Source: Amycolatopsis sp. CA-230715
GTDB taxonomy: Bacteria > Actinomycetota > Actinomycetes > Mycobacteriales > Pseudonocardiaceae
DNA: 64,000 nt
Reading direction: 5' to 3'
Assembly (NCBI RefSeq): GCF_018736145.1
Contig: NZ_CP059997.1
Span: 4,711,501 to 4,775,500, forward strand
The position numbers were made by a program, and so were the translations under genes. Of the stretch, positions 32,815 through 41,407 are shown one piece after another (position 1 is the first letter of the stretch; every line of letters begins with the position of its first letter). The notes under the pieces are model-generated. The model ran no database searches. It was not told the DNA's origin and was given only the letters and a program-made list of their open reading frames with translations.

Positions 32815-34206
32815 ATGTCCTCGAAACCGTCACGAATCGCAGAGGGCAGCACCGTGACGGCTTCACGGCTGCCGAGGACGTCCTCACCTCGGCTTGGCCA
32901 GATCCATCCCCCGGGGTCGGCCAGCGAGTTGGGGCGCGGGGCGGCACGACCATCTGGCAACTCGACGACTCCCCACCCCGCCGATGGTCGCGCCGTCCCA
33001 TCCAGTGCGAGCGAATTCGAATCGCCACCGCTCGTTATTGTGCTGCCTGCCCGCGCGCACCCGGACACCGTTGCGGTTGCGGCCGAATACGGCGAACACG
33101 CCACTCTGGGGAGCGGGTCGCCAAGGTCAGTGTGCACCGTGCTGGTGGATACCAGCGCCGCGAAAGACGACAGGACAAGGACGGCCTTCCAGAACGCCCG
33201 GCTGTGGGGATCGCGGGTCGAGTTGACGTTGCCTGGGGCCGGGTGGGGTGCGGCGGTCGCGCGTGGCTTGCGTCACGCAGCGCAGGTCGGGGCGGAGGAG
33301 GTGGTGCTGGCCGACCCCGTGGTGCCCGCGGATCTCAACGCACCGGCCGCGGAGTCGCGGCTCGCGGTGGCGTTGCGCCAACTGCGTGAGCAGGATCGGC
33401 CGGGAGTGGTGTGCAGCCCGTTGGCCGCGCCGTGGTGGCAGCGTCTGCTGGCAATCCACGTGCTGCGGCCGTTGTGTGCGCCAACGCTGGGTTTCACGCT
33501 GGTTGACCCGCAGGCCCGCACGATCGTGATGTCCGGCGACGCCGTACCCGACGTGCTCGCACCGTCCTGGGGGTTGGTGCGCATGGGCTGGGAGCACGGG
33601 CACGGCCTGGGGCTGTTGGCTGCCGTTCGCGACGCCGGTCTGGATGTCGGGCAGACCTCGCCCCGCATTCCGCACCCGGAGGCGTTCGCCCTGTCGTTGA
33701 ACCGGGATCCGGTGGATCGTGGCGAAGCGTCCGCCGTGCTGCCGATCGCGCTGCGGTTGGCGTCGGTTGCCCCCTCGGTGCGCGACGCGGCGCCGGTAAT
33801 GCCGTGGGTGGCCGATCTCGGGTTGGTCCAGGGACAGCTTCCGCCGCCGGAGGTGTTCACCGCGATGCTGACGCAGTGCTCACGCGCGGCCCAGGTGGTG
33901 GCGTCACGGCCAGGAGCCGCCGCGGGCTGGCCCGAGTCGCTGCTGAACTCCTGGCATGCCGCCCGGGCGCTGCGAGCTGACATTCACGCGATCGCCGAAC
34001 GGTTGTGGCTGACCTACCTGGCGCGGCTCGGGCCGTGGCTGCGCTTCGGCGCCAGCGCCGGTGGCTACGCGCTGCCCGCCCGTCATTCGGTCGCCGCGGC
34101 GGCACGCCAGTTCTTGTTGGCCACCGGAACACCGGTCGCGGCCGAGCAGAGCGCGGAGGACCTCGGCGCTGAGCGCATCGTCCCGTCGGTTCCCGGAACC
34201 GGCTGA
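32815..34206 (+). CDS. glycosyltransferase-like protein (GT2-like, tentative)
   Basis: 463 residues; ATG at 32815 with GGAGGT 8 bases upstream. The first 70 residues are disordered. The core starts VIVLPARAHPDTVAVAA and continues with VCTVLVDTSAAKDD, a gap, LPGAGWGAAVARGLRHAAQVGAEEVVLADPVVPADL and a later GLVRMGWEHGHGLGLLAAVRDAGLDVGQ. This order (nucleotide-binding strand, substrate loop G-x-G, a D-x-x-x-x-D acceptor site, then a G..HG..GLL helix) recalls glucosyl-3-phosphoglycerate synthase-like GT2 enzymes. The DXD-like position is atypical (DPVVPAD). It begins a group of five plus-strand genes. Confidence 0.5.
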   Translation: MSSKPSRIAEGSTVTASRLPRTSSPRLGQIHPPGSASELGRGAARPSGNSTTPHPADGRAVPSSASEFESPPLVIVLPARAHPDTVAVAAEYGEHATLGSGSPRSVCTVLVDTSAAKDDRTRTAFQNARLWGSRVELTLPGAGWGAAVARGLRHAAQVGAEEVVLADPVVPADLNAPAAESRLAVALRQLREQDRPGVVCSPLAAPWWQRLLAIHVLRPLCAPTLGFTLVDPQARTIVMSGDAVPDVLAPSWGLVRMGWEHGHGLGLLAAVRDAGLDVGQTSPRIPHPEAFALSLNRDPVDRGEASAVLPIALRLASVAPSVRDAAPVMPWVADLGLVQGQLPPPEVFTAMLTQCSRAAQVVASRPGAAAGWPESLLNSWHAARALRADIHAIAERLWLTYLARLGPWLRFGASAGGYALPARHSVAAAARQFLLATGTPVAAEQSAEDLGAERIVPSVPGTG

Positions 34207-34264
34207 GCGCCACGCGCGCTCGCTGATCACGTTCACCCGAAGTATCTCGAAGAGGAAGGTTCGT

Positions 34265-34516
34265 ATGCCACGCCGACAATTCGCAGCGGACATCGCCGTG
34301 GACTGCACGACAGTCAGCGGCCGGGACTGCGCCGAGGTGTTCGCCGCCGCGGCCGAGTGGCTGGCCGACCCCGCACAGGCCGAAGTCCAGGTCTGGGGCA
34401 TCGACCTCGACCAGCCCCGCCGCACCGATCGCGAATCCGACGCGAACGTCTACCTCGAACTGTTCTACCAGCGCTGCGACGGTAACCGCCGCACCATGGA
34501 GGCACACGGCGGATGA
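34265..34516 (+). CDS. small hypothetical protein (83 aa)
   Basis: ATG at 34265 with AGGAAGG upstream; the stop overlaps the next start as ATGA. The sequence runs FAADIAVDCTTVSGRDCAEVFAAAAEWLADPAQAEVQVWGIDLDQP, read in pieces, then DANVYLELFYQRCDGNRRTME. It looks like a compact alpha/beta domain. No family recognised. Confidence 0.55.
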   Translation: MPRRQFAADIAVDCTTVSGRDCAEVFAAAAEWLADPAQAEVQVWGIDLDQPRRTDRESDANVYLELFYQRCDGNRRTMEAHGG

Positions 34517-35134
34517 GCACGGCCACCTTCCCGGACCGCGCCGTGGAACGAGTAGCGCTGTTCGGAGCGCTCGCAAGTGCGTTCCATGGCCTGCACCTGT
34601 GGGCGGATCATTGGTTGCAGCGGCCGAAAGACGCCTGTCCTCAAAGGATTACACGGCGACGAGCTGGTGTATCCCAGCGATGGCACACCGGCTTCCGAAG
34701 TCGACGGCACGCGCGAGGACGAGGCTGCGGTGCCGGCCCGCGTCGTCGGGCGCCGCGCGGCCACGAGCCATGTGCTGACCTACGCGGCCGGGCAGCTGGT
34801 CGTCACCGAGGCCGTCGTGCGCGTCCTCGGCCTGCGGCTGCCGTGGCGTGCCCGGCTGGCCGGTGCGGTGATCAACTTCGGGACGCACTGGATCATCGAC
34901 CGGCGTCGTTTCCTGCTGTGGCTGGCGAAGCGGGTCAACCACAAGGACACCTTCATCGCGTACGCGACCGTGATGCGCAAGCCCGACACCGAACCGGATG
35001 CTTCCGGGCCGGGCACCGCGCTCTACGACCTCGATCAGCGGCTGCACAAGGCCCTGGGAATCGTGGCCGCGGCGGTGGCAGCGCGCCTTGCCGTACCCGG
35101 GTCGCGTCGTCGAGTGCGAGGTGCCTGGTGCTGA
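34513..35134 (+). pseudogene. DUF3307-like membrane protein, apparent frameshift
   Basis: The ATG at 34513 begins VERVALFGALASAFHGLHLWADHWLQ, a membrane helix with an H-x-x-x-D motif like the H-L-x-x-D of DUF3307 proteins. That frame then turns into Arg-rich nonsense until it merges with the HAD gene's frame. From about 34625 a different frame carries the rest: SHVLTYAAGQLVVTEAVVRVLGL, LAGAVINFGTHWIIDRRRFLL and LYDLDQRLHKALGIVAAAVAARL, ending at 35134. One base too many between about 34615 and 34645 would explain it. The 35134 stop overlaps the HAD start. Confidence 0.55.
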
Positions 35135-35778
35135 TCACCACCGATGTGGGCCACACCCTCGGCTCGTTCGACCGGCCGGGTACCGCGGAGGTGTTGCGAG
35201 ACATCGCGCTGGCGCCGGATAGCGCGGCCGAGATCGACCGCAACATCCTGCATGTCGTTCCCGAACTCACTGACGAGGTCGCCGAGCTGGTGCGCGAGCG
35301 GTTGCTCATCAGCCCCTCCGACTGGCCCCAGATCTGGCCGACTGGTGGGTTCACCGCCTATCCAGGAACGTTGGCCGCTTTGGAACGCCTCGCGGCCCTG
35401 GCGCCGGTGGTCGTGTTGTCGAACGTCTCCTGCATCGCCGGGCCCGCCAGGATGGGTGACCTTCTCGACCAGTGCGGGCAGCACCTCGCCGGGGTCTACA
35501 CCAGCTACCAGCTGCAGGCGCGTAAACCCCAGCGCCGGTGCTGGACCACGATCGCCGCCGAGTATCGGGTACCGGTTAGCGACATCGTTCACCTCGGCGA
35601 TCGGGTTCCTGAAGACGTCTGGGGAGCGCTCGCCGCCGGGTGCCGGGCCGCTGTGCTCGTCAACACTCGCGACGTCCACGTGCCGGACGACGTTCATCGT
35701 GACCCGCGGATCGCCGTAGTGCCCGATCTGGCCGGCGCCGCTGAGCACGTCGCTGAGCTGGCAGGAGCACCCGCGTGA
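35128..35778 (+). CDS. HAD-superfamily hydrolase
   Basis: 216 residues from the GTG at 35128 (MLITTDVGHTLGSFD). Motif I reads DVGHTL: the nucleophile Asp is kept while the second Asp is Gly, a variant seen in some haloacid dehalogenase-like hydrolases. VVVLSNVS supplies motif II (Ser), KPQ motif III (Lys) and HLGDRVPEDVWGA motif IV. A helical cap of about 60 residues lies between motifs I and II. It should be a phosphatase or related hydrolase; in this group it may act on a phosphorylated sugar made with the neighbouring glycosyltransferase-like protein (inference). Confidence 0.8.
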   Translation: MLITTDVGHTLGSFDRPGTAEVLRDIALAPDSAAEIDRNILHVVPELTDEVAELVRERLLISPSDWPQIWPTGGFTAYPGTLAALERLAALAPVVVLSNVSCIAGPARMGDLLDQCGQHLAGVYTSYQLQARKPQRRCWTTIAAEYRVPVSDIVHLGDRVPEDVWGALAAGCRAAVLVNTRDVHVPDDVHRDPRIAVVPDLAGAAEHVAELAGAPA

Positions 35779-36785
35779 GCGTGACGATCTCTCCGATCCA
35801 CGAGGAGCAAGGACACTACTGGAACGGACAATGTTTCCGTTCGCACGGCGGATGCGGGGCGGCGGTTATCGGGCAAGGTCTCCGGATTCGCCAGCAGCAG
35901 CAGTGGGGCGAACTGCCGTTCATATGCTCGTGTTATCCGCATATCTCGCGGGTGGAGAACGCGATCGTCGCCGAGGGCGACCGGGCATGGCCGCTCGATC
36001 GCGTGATCGCTGAGGAACTGCAACGCATCGCCCCCTATGCGAAAACAGCACTGCGGATGCGGCGCGCTTTCACTTCCCGGGTGATCCAGTGCGCAATCGA
36101 CGAAGGCATTACCCAGTTCGTGGAGCTGGGCTCAGGGCATCTGCATACCAGCGCGGCACGCGCCGCAGTGATCGGCGCGGATGCAGGCCAGGAGCCCACG
36201 ATCGTGCTCGTCGACCACGACCCGCTCGTCGTCGCATACGGGCAGGGCGACCTCGAGGACGACCCCAACGCTCGGCACCGATCGGCCATGGTGCGGGGAA
36301 ACGTCTTCGCTGTCGGCAAAATGCTCACCTACCTGGCCAAGCAGAGACTGCTCGATCTCGACCAGCGCGCGTGCGTGTTGGGCGTCGACCTCTTGCACTT
36401 CGCCGAACCCGAGATCGACGGCCGCTCCGTGCCGCAGCGCCTGGCGCGACGCCTGCACCCGGGCAGCTTTGTCGCGATCACGCACCTGACGGACGAACCG
36501 CTGCTCGCGCCCGCGAACGCCGACGATCTCGTGGCTTTGCGCGCGGTCACCGCCCGCTGGTGCCGAGCACACCAGCGGTGCGTGCCTCCACACCCGCGAC
36601 CTTGCAGCGTCGAGGAGTTCGCCCGGCTGGTCGCCGATCTCGATTTGCTCGACCCGGGCATCACCACGACCCGGTGCTGGCCCGAGCCGGAGGAGACCCG
36701 CCACCCCCGCGCGCCCTACACCCTGGCCGCAGTCGGACGTATTCCTGAACGCCGCCCCGACGCCAGTCGGAGGGGCGCACCATGA
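35775..36785 (+). CDS. SAM-dependent methyltransferase, DUF574-like
   Basis: 336 residues; GTG in a GTGA overlap with the HAD gene. After about 95 residues with several cysteines (CFRSHGGCG, FICSCYPH) the fold follows DUF574 (PF04672)-type methyltransferases: MRRAFTSRVIQCAIDEGITQFVELGSGHLHT, VLVDHDPLVVAYGQ, ACVLGVDLLHFA and LARRLHPGSFVAITHLTDE. Such proteins are numerous in actinomycetes, substrates mostly unknown. The N-terminal cysteine-rich extension is unusual for the family. Confidence 0.78.
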   Translation: MSVTISPIHEEQGHYWNGQCFRSHGGCGAAVIGQGLRIRQQQQWGELPFICSCYPHISRVENAIVAEGDRAWPLDRVIAEELQRIAPYAKTALRMRRAFTSRVIQCAIDEGITQFVELGSGHLHTSAARAAVIGADAGQEPTIVLVDHDPLVVAYGQGDLEDDPNARHRSAMVRGNVFAVGKMLTYLAKQRLLDLDQRACVLGVDLLHFAEPEIDGRSVPQRLARRLHPGSFVAITHLTDEPLLAPANADDLVALRAVTARWCRAHQRCVPPHPRPCSVEEFARLVADLDLLDPGITTTRCWPEPEETRHPRAPYTLAAVGRIPERRPDASRRGAP

Positions 36786-36800
36786 TCCACAACGACCGGT

Positions 36801-38201
36801 GTGACGATGAGCCCGACCCTCCTCGTCGGTCTGTCGGCCACGCTGCTGCTGGTCATCGCGGTGCTCGCCTTGCGAGTCCGCGCCCGTCGACAGCGGCAGC
36901 GCTGGAACAACCGTCCGGACTCGGTAGCGGCCATCACCGCTCGCGTCGCGGCGGAGCGAAAACAACCGCGCCAAGTCTGGCCCACCTACGACCAGGACCT
37001 GCGGAACACCAACCCGGAAAGCGAGCAGCCGACACTGCCGCTGCCCCGTGTCCAGAGCCTACGGCCACGGCTCTACTTACGACCGACGTCGCATCCCAGG
37101 GCATCGAGCGACACCCTCGACCCGCTGCCATGCCCAGAGCAGTCGGAACATCGGAACACCGCCACAGCCCCGTTTCCCGCTGCCAGGCTCGCGAGCTTCG
37201 CTACGTCGGTCGAGCACACAAGCCAATTACCTGACAACCGCCCGTCCGGTGAGCCGATCCGCGCGAAACATGGAGTCATATCCCACTTGGAGCACCCGAT
37301 TCGCATGGCCGATAACAGATCCGACGAACCGACTCGCGACCTCGCACACCCCGTTTCCGCTGTCCCGGTACGTGGAGGGTTGAGCCAGCGCCACACCACA
37401 AATCCCGCGGAGTCGGGACAGTCGCTATCGCCGCTGGACATCCAAACAGCACTGCACGACGAGACCCTGGACAGGGCGTTTCAGCAAAGGCTGCACCTTG
37501 CTCACGACCGGGACATCCTTCCTCTAGTCCCTCTCGGATACCGACTGCGAGTGCTACGGGAAGCCCGAGGACTGTCCCAGCGGGAATTGGTCCGGCGCGC
37601 GCACATAGGACGGCATCGCGTCGTTCAGGCCGAGGAGCCGTTCACAAAACCGAGAATTCCGACACTGGTACATCTGGCGGGTCCGCTCCAGGTCGATCCG
37701 ATCCAGTTGGTGTTGCTCGCTGTAGACGATTTCGTTGCGCGGGGTCCCCAGTGGTCCGCGCTCAGGCTAGATTTGTCGAACCCATATTCGTATTCATTTC
37801 CCGTCAATGAGAACGTCGCGGCCATATTATTTTCCTCTGCCGAATCCGCCGACGGTCAGGCCATGCCGCTTGGTGTTCGTCTCCGGCAGGCGCGCGTGCG
37901 AGGCGGTATCACGCGGAATTCTCTGGCGAATTCCTCGCGATATAGCGAAGAACTGATCAAACATGTCGAGATTGGCCTACGAGAGATACACACCGTGCCG
38001 CTACTGGTCGGCTTCGCCGTCGGCCTGAAGGTTCCAATGGACCAGTTCGCCGCGCTGATCGTCAACGACATCCAGGCCCGGGTCATCGGCACCTCGATAA
38101 CCAGCAGCGACAATCCCAGCGAGCCCTGCCGGACCGGCGTGCCGGGACACGACAAGCCCGCCCTGCGCGCGGTGACCAAACTCGACGACACCCTCGAATA
38201 G
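36801..38201 (+). CDS. membrane-anchored protein with two helix-turn-helix domains
   Basis: 466 residues from the GTG at 36801 (ATG at 36807 also possible). Residues 6-30 form one membrane helix (LLVGLSATLLLVIAVLALRV) followed by Arg-rich sequence, so the rest should be cytosolic. A disordered region of about 180 residues leads to an XRE-type HTH (PLGYRLRVLREARGLSQRELVRRAHIGRHRVVQAE, about 245-280) and a second HTH-like unit (PLGVRLRQARVRGGITRNSLANSSRYSEELIKHVE, about 355-390). Tandem HTHs on a membrane anchor are uncommon. It may be a fusion of a small membrane protein and a regulator. Confidence 0.6.
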   Translation: MTMSPTLLVGLSATLLLVIAVLALRVRARRQRQRWNNRPDSVAAITARVAAERKQPRQVWPTYDQDLRNTNPESEQPTLPLPRVQSLRPRLYLRPTSHPRASSDTLDPLPCPEQSEHRNTATAPFPAARLASFATSVEHTSQLPDNRPSGEPIRAKHGVISHLEHPIRMADNRSDEPTRDLAHPVSAVPVRGGLSQRHTTNPAESGQSLSPLDIQTALHDETLDRAFQQRLHLAHDRDILPLVPLGYRLRVLREARGLSQRELVRRAHIGRHRVVQAEEPFTKPRIPTLVHLAGPLQVDPIQLVLLAVDDFVARGPQWSALRLDLSNPYSYSFPVNENVAAILFSSAESADGQAMPLGVRLRQARVRGGITRNSLANSSRYSEELIKHVEIGLREIHTVPLLVGFAVGLKVPMDQFAALIVNDIQARVIGTSITSSDNPSEPCRTGVPGHDKPALRAVTKLDDTLE

Positions 38202-38320
38202 CCGGGCCCTGCCGCCGATGCCGTTCATTCACCCCAGCCGCGGGTCACCGACCTGCTCGGCCCAAGAAAATCCATTGTGGACAAAAGTCGCTGTTTTTTC
38301 AGACGGGAAAGACAACCTCC

Positions 38321-39220
38321 GTGAACAAGAAGATCATGTCGTTCGCAGCAGGCGTCGCGGTAAGCATCGCCGCCGCGCTGACCGCCCCGGTGACCGCAGC
38401 GGTCGCCGACACCCCGCCTCCGGTCGAGCCGATGCTTGTCGGCGGGCACCCGGCCGCGAGCGCTCCCGCCGGTATCACCTCGCTGTAGTACGACGCGCCC
38501 GCGCACGGCGCCCAGTACGTCAATCACCACACCTGCGGCGCGGCGGCGGCGTTCCGCGGCTGGGTGGTCACCGCCGCGCACCGCGTCACCGACCCGCCAG
38601 CAGGCGGGGGCAGCGGGTCCATGCCCCGGCGCTTCGCCTCCGACGCGGCGCCGATCCCGACCGCGGACAGGCATTCCACGTCCGGGTCGGCAGTCTCGAT
38701 CGGCTCTCCGGCGGGGAAACCGCGACGGTGACCAAGATCGTGGTCCACCCGGGCTGGAACTGGGCCCAGGCGCGCCAAAGCGCAACGTCTCGGATATCGC
38801 CATGCTCAAACTCGACCACCTGCTCCAGCAGCCGACCCTGCCGCTGGCGCGCGAGACCGCCCGGCGGGGCGGCACGATCAGCCTCTACGGCTGGGGCGGG
38901 ACCGAGCCCGATAGCACCAGCGCCGACCTGCCGCTGCACCTGCAACAACTCGACACCCACGCCACCGCGCCCTCCCGCTGCGCGGACGCGGCCATGTCCG
39001 TCGGCGAGCTGTGTGTCGACAACTCCTCGGGGACCGACGGCAGCTGCCACGGAGACTCCGGCGGACCCGCCCTGGCCACCGTCAACGGCGTGCCTCAGCT
39101 CGTCGGTGGCGCCAGCCGCGCCGCGACCGAGTTCTGCGGCGCCGCGCCGACGTGTACACCAGCTCGCCGGACTTCCGGGACTGGGTCTACCACGTCGCCC
39201 GCACCGGCAACGCCACCTAG
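38321..39220 (+). pseudogene. trypsin-like secreted serine protease (S1), multiply disrupted
   Basis: GTG at 38321 begins a signal peptide (MNKKIMSFAAGVAVSIAAAL) and LVGGHPA, the activation-site-like start. An in-frame TAG at 38486-38488 follows; beyond it HHTCGAAAAF and VVTAAHRVTD show the catalytic His but with the usual AAHC cysteine changed to Arg. The pattern then moves frame near 38665 (FHVRVGSLDR ... KIVVHPGWNW), again near 38780 (VSDIAMLKLDH with the catalytic Asp, and GSCHGDSGGPAL with the catalytic Ser) and again near 39150 (DVYTSSPDFRDWVYHV). One stop and three shifts make it a probable pseudogene. Confidence 0.75.
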
Positions 39221-39297
39221 CCACCAAGCCCGGGCTGCCGTGCCCGTGCCGAGCACAGCGCGGCACCCGGGCTTCGTCGGAAAAGACCCGCTTAGGG

Positions 39298-39615
39298 ATG
39301 ACGCCGATGAACCACTCGACCAGCGCGACCGCGAACGACACCCCGCGGTGGCCGACACCGGACTTTCTTCGGCTCGAACAACCCAGCGCGGCCCGGATCG
39401 CCGACTGGGTGGCCGGAACCAGCCACAACACCGCCGTCAACCGGCAATTCGGCGAACAAGTCGCTGTCCTGCGTCTCGTTGCCGAGATCGCCCGCCGCAC
39501 CCTCAACTACTGGCTGGCCGACCTCGACCCGATCCAGGTCGACCACCACGACGGCCTGTTCCTGCACTGCGTCGCCGCGCGCATACTCGGCGCCGACGTC
39601 CGGGAACAAACATGA
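39298..39615 (+). CDS. hypothetical protein (105 aa)
   Basis: ATG at 39298; stop overlapping the next start as ATGA. Sequence features: a Thr/Asn-rich N-terminus, then RWPTPDFLRLEQPSAARIADWVAGTSHNTAVNRQF and a long helix VAVLRLVAEIARRTLNYWLADLDPIQVD, ending FLHCVAARILGADV. All-helical by appearance; family not recognised. The coupling suggests it acts together with the HTH protein that follows. Confidence 0.55.
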   Translation: MTPMNHSTSATANDTPRWPTPDFLRLEQPSAARIADWVAGTSHNTAVNRQFGEQVAVLRLVAEIARRTLNYWLADLDPIQVDHHDGLFLHCVAARILGADVREQT

Positions 39616-40091
39616 GCAGCCGCGCCGGCAGCGCCAGAGCCGCGCCGCGGCCTCGCGGACCGGCACCACCGGGCATAGCCAGCCAGTACGAAGCTGGTGC
39701 GTCCCTGCAGCGGCTCGCTCGCCGCTACCGGATGTCCGCCAAGACCGTCCGCGCACACCTGGTCGCCGCTGGCGTCCAGATCCGGCCGCCCGGTCGCTTA
39801 AGGCGAACTGCCCATCCAACCGCCCCAACCGCGGCTTCGACCACCGCCGTGACCGCGGAGCAACGACCAGCCCTGGCCACGGTCCACCCTCTGCGGCCTC
39901 GCCCCAGCAGCCAGCACGAGGACCCGGAACCCGAGCCGCCGTGGCCATCGTTCGACCTCGACGACCTCGTCCCCCCCCGCCGTCCCCGAGTCGCCCGCGA
40001 CAGCGAAGGCCGGCGAGCCGTGTATCGGCTTCACCACCCCGCAGACCGTGCACAAGATCAGCGAGACCCCGGTAGCGACTCGATTCGGTGA
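39612..40091 (+). CDS. HTH-containing protein (159 aa), probably frameshifted near its end
   Basis: ATG in an ATGA overlap. Residues 20-65 contain a resolvase/transposase-like helix-turn-helix (IASQYEAGASLQRLARRYRM followed by SAKTVRAHLVAAGVQIRPPG). After the eight C at 39971-39978 this frame becomes unlike protein, while the +1 frame gives PCIGFTTPQTVHKISETPVATRFGEHTAALTRCALIGLV, then HACAECHQY, and stops at 40216. Removing one C joins both parts smoothly. The intact protein would be about 200 residues with a Cys/His site at the end. Confidence 0.55.
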   Translation: MSSRAGSARAAPRPRGPAPPGIASQYEAGASLQRLARRYRMSAKTVRAHLVAAGVQIRPPGRLRRTAHPTAPTAASTTAVTAEQRPALATVHPLRPRPSSQHEDPEPEPPWPSFDLDDLVPPRRPRVARDSEGRRAVYRLHHPADRAQDQRDPGSDSIR

Positions 40092-40367
40092 GCACACGGC
40101 CGCCTTGACCCGGTGCGCGCTGATCGGCCTCGTCGACGCCCCGATCCCCACCGACGCCCACGCCTGCGCCGAATGCCACCAGTACACCCCCACCGCCACG
40201 AGCGACCGACGCTGACGGACTCGGTGGCCGCACCCGTGGGTGACACCTCGACACCGACAGCCGCCATACGGCCCGGGAGTATCAAGCCCGCGATGACTCC
40301 GTGGTGCCCAGTCGACAACGCACCCAGGCCGCATGGCTCCCGACTGCCTCCCGCTAAACTTACTCGC

Positions 40368-40440
40368 GGGCCGCTAGCTCAGTTGGTAGAGCAAAGGACT
40401 TTTAATCCTTGGGTCCAGGGTTCGAGCCCCTGGCGGCCCA
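40368..40440 (+). tRNA. tRNA-Lys (anticodon TTT)
   Basis: 73 bases fold as a complete cloverleaf: acceptor GGGCCGC/GCGGCCC with discriminator A, D arm GCTC...GAGC, anticodon arm AAGGA/TCCTT with loop CTTTTAA (anticodon TTT at 40401-40403), and T arm CAGGG/CCCTG with TTCGAGC. No CCA is encoded. It is the only tRNA in the window and lies between the mobile and lanthipeptide regions. Confidence 0.96.
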
Positions 40441-40531
40441 CAAGTTTCCGCAGCTCAGGACGTCTTTCCTGTTAAGCTCGGTGACGCGGCCTCGGACGGT
40501 GAGGCTGCGTGAGGTACCTGGGCGAGGTCGC

Positions 40532-41356
40532 TCAAGGCTTGATTCCGACAGCGGCGAGTCCGAGGCGCCGGGTAGGCGTCGGTGTGGTCATGGTGGGGCC
40601 GTCGGGCCACCAGTCGTCGAAGGTCACGAGGCCGGGCGGCACGAGTTCCAGTCCGTCGAGCAGGGCCTCGATCTCGGTGCGGGTGCGGTACCGGCCGGGC
40701 TGGGGGCAGCGGGCCTGCCAGGTGGCTTCCAGCGCGCGGGCGGCGTCGTGTTCGGGGCCGGCACCGGGGTCCCACCAGTGGCTCACGGCGATGGCGGAAC
40801 CGGGTGCGAGCGCGTCGCGGTAGGTGTCCATGAGCTTGTCGGGATGGGCGTCGTCGTCGACGTGGTGCAGTGTGTCGGTGAGCAGCAGCCCGATCGGGCG
40901 GGTGAAGTCCAGGAACGCGTCGGCCGCGGGGACGAGTTCCTCGGGGTAGGTGTAGTCGGCCTGGATGACGAGGCTGCGCTCGTTCTCTTCCAGCAAGGCG
41001 CGGCCGTGGGCGACCACAATGCAATCGGCGTCGGCGTAGACGATCCGGGCTTCGTCGTTGTGGCGCTGGGCGATCTCGTGGGTGTTGTCGAACGGGGTGG
41101 GCAGTCCGAGGCCGCAGTCGAGGAACTGGTCGACCCCGATGCTGGCGAGGTACCGCACGGCGCGGATGTGCCACGCGCGTTCGGCGCGGACCAGGTCGCT
41201 GAAGCCAGGGGCGGCGTGTTCGAGCGCGGCCACCAGGTCCCGGTCGATGGAGTAGTTGTCCTTGCCGCCTAGCGCGGCATCACGCACCCGGGCTAACCCG
41301 GCGCGGGTGGTGTCCAGCGCGGGACACACCGGGTGGGTGCTACTGATGTGCGCCAT
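40532..41356 (-). CDS. S-adenosyl methyltransferase, DUF574 family
   Basis: 274 residues, ATG at 41356. The family signature is textbook: ARVRDAALGGKDNYSIDRDLVAAL (about residues 23-46), RAWHIRAVRYLASIGVDQFLDCGLGLPT (SAM motif DCGLG), IVYADADCIVVAHGRALL, GLLLTDTLHHVDDDAHP and AIAVSHW. DUF574 enzymes are very common in actinomycetes and some act in secondary metabolism. It lies 267 bases after the lanthipeptide genes on the same strand, so it may or may not tailor that product. Confidence 0.88.
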   Translation of the reverse strand: MAHISSTHPVCPALDTTRAGLARVRDAALGGKDNYSIDRDLVAALEHAAPGFSDLVRAERAWHIRAVRYLASIGVDQFLDCGLGLPTPFDNTHEIAQRHNDEARIVYADADCIVVAHGRALLEENERSLVIQADYTYPEELVPAADAFLDFTRPIGLLLTDTLHHVDDDAHPDKLMDTYRDALAPGSAIAVSHWWDPGAGPEHDAARALEATWQARCPQPGRYRTRTEIEALLDGLELVPPGLVTFDDWWPDGPTMTTPTPTRRLGLAAVGIKP

Positions 41357-41377
41357 GACTGGCCTTCCCCGCGGGTG

Positions 41378-41407
41378 GGCTCGTTCACCCCGACTCGAAC
41401 GAACCCG
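41378..41407 (-). promoter_or_regulatory. imperfect inverted repeat upstream of the DUF574 gene
   Basis: GGGCTCGTTC (41378-41387) and GAACGAACCC (41398-41407) are complementary except for one position and are 22 bases before the start codon of 40532..41356. It could be an operator or a hairpin terminating the preceding lanthipeptide transcript. Confidence 0.35.
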
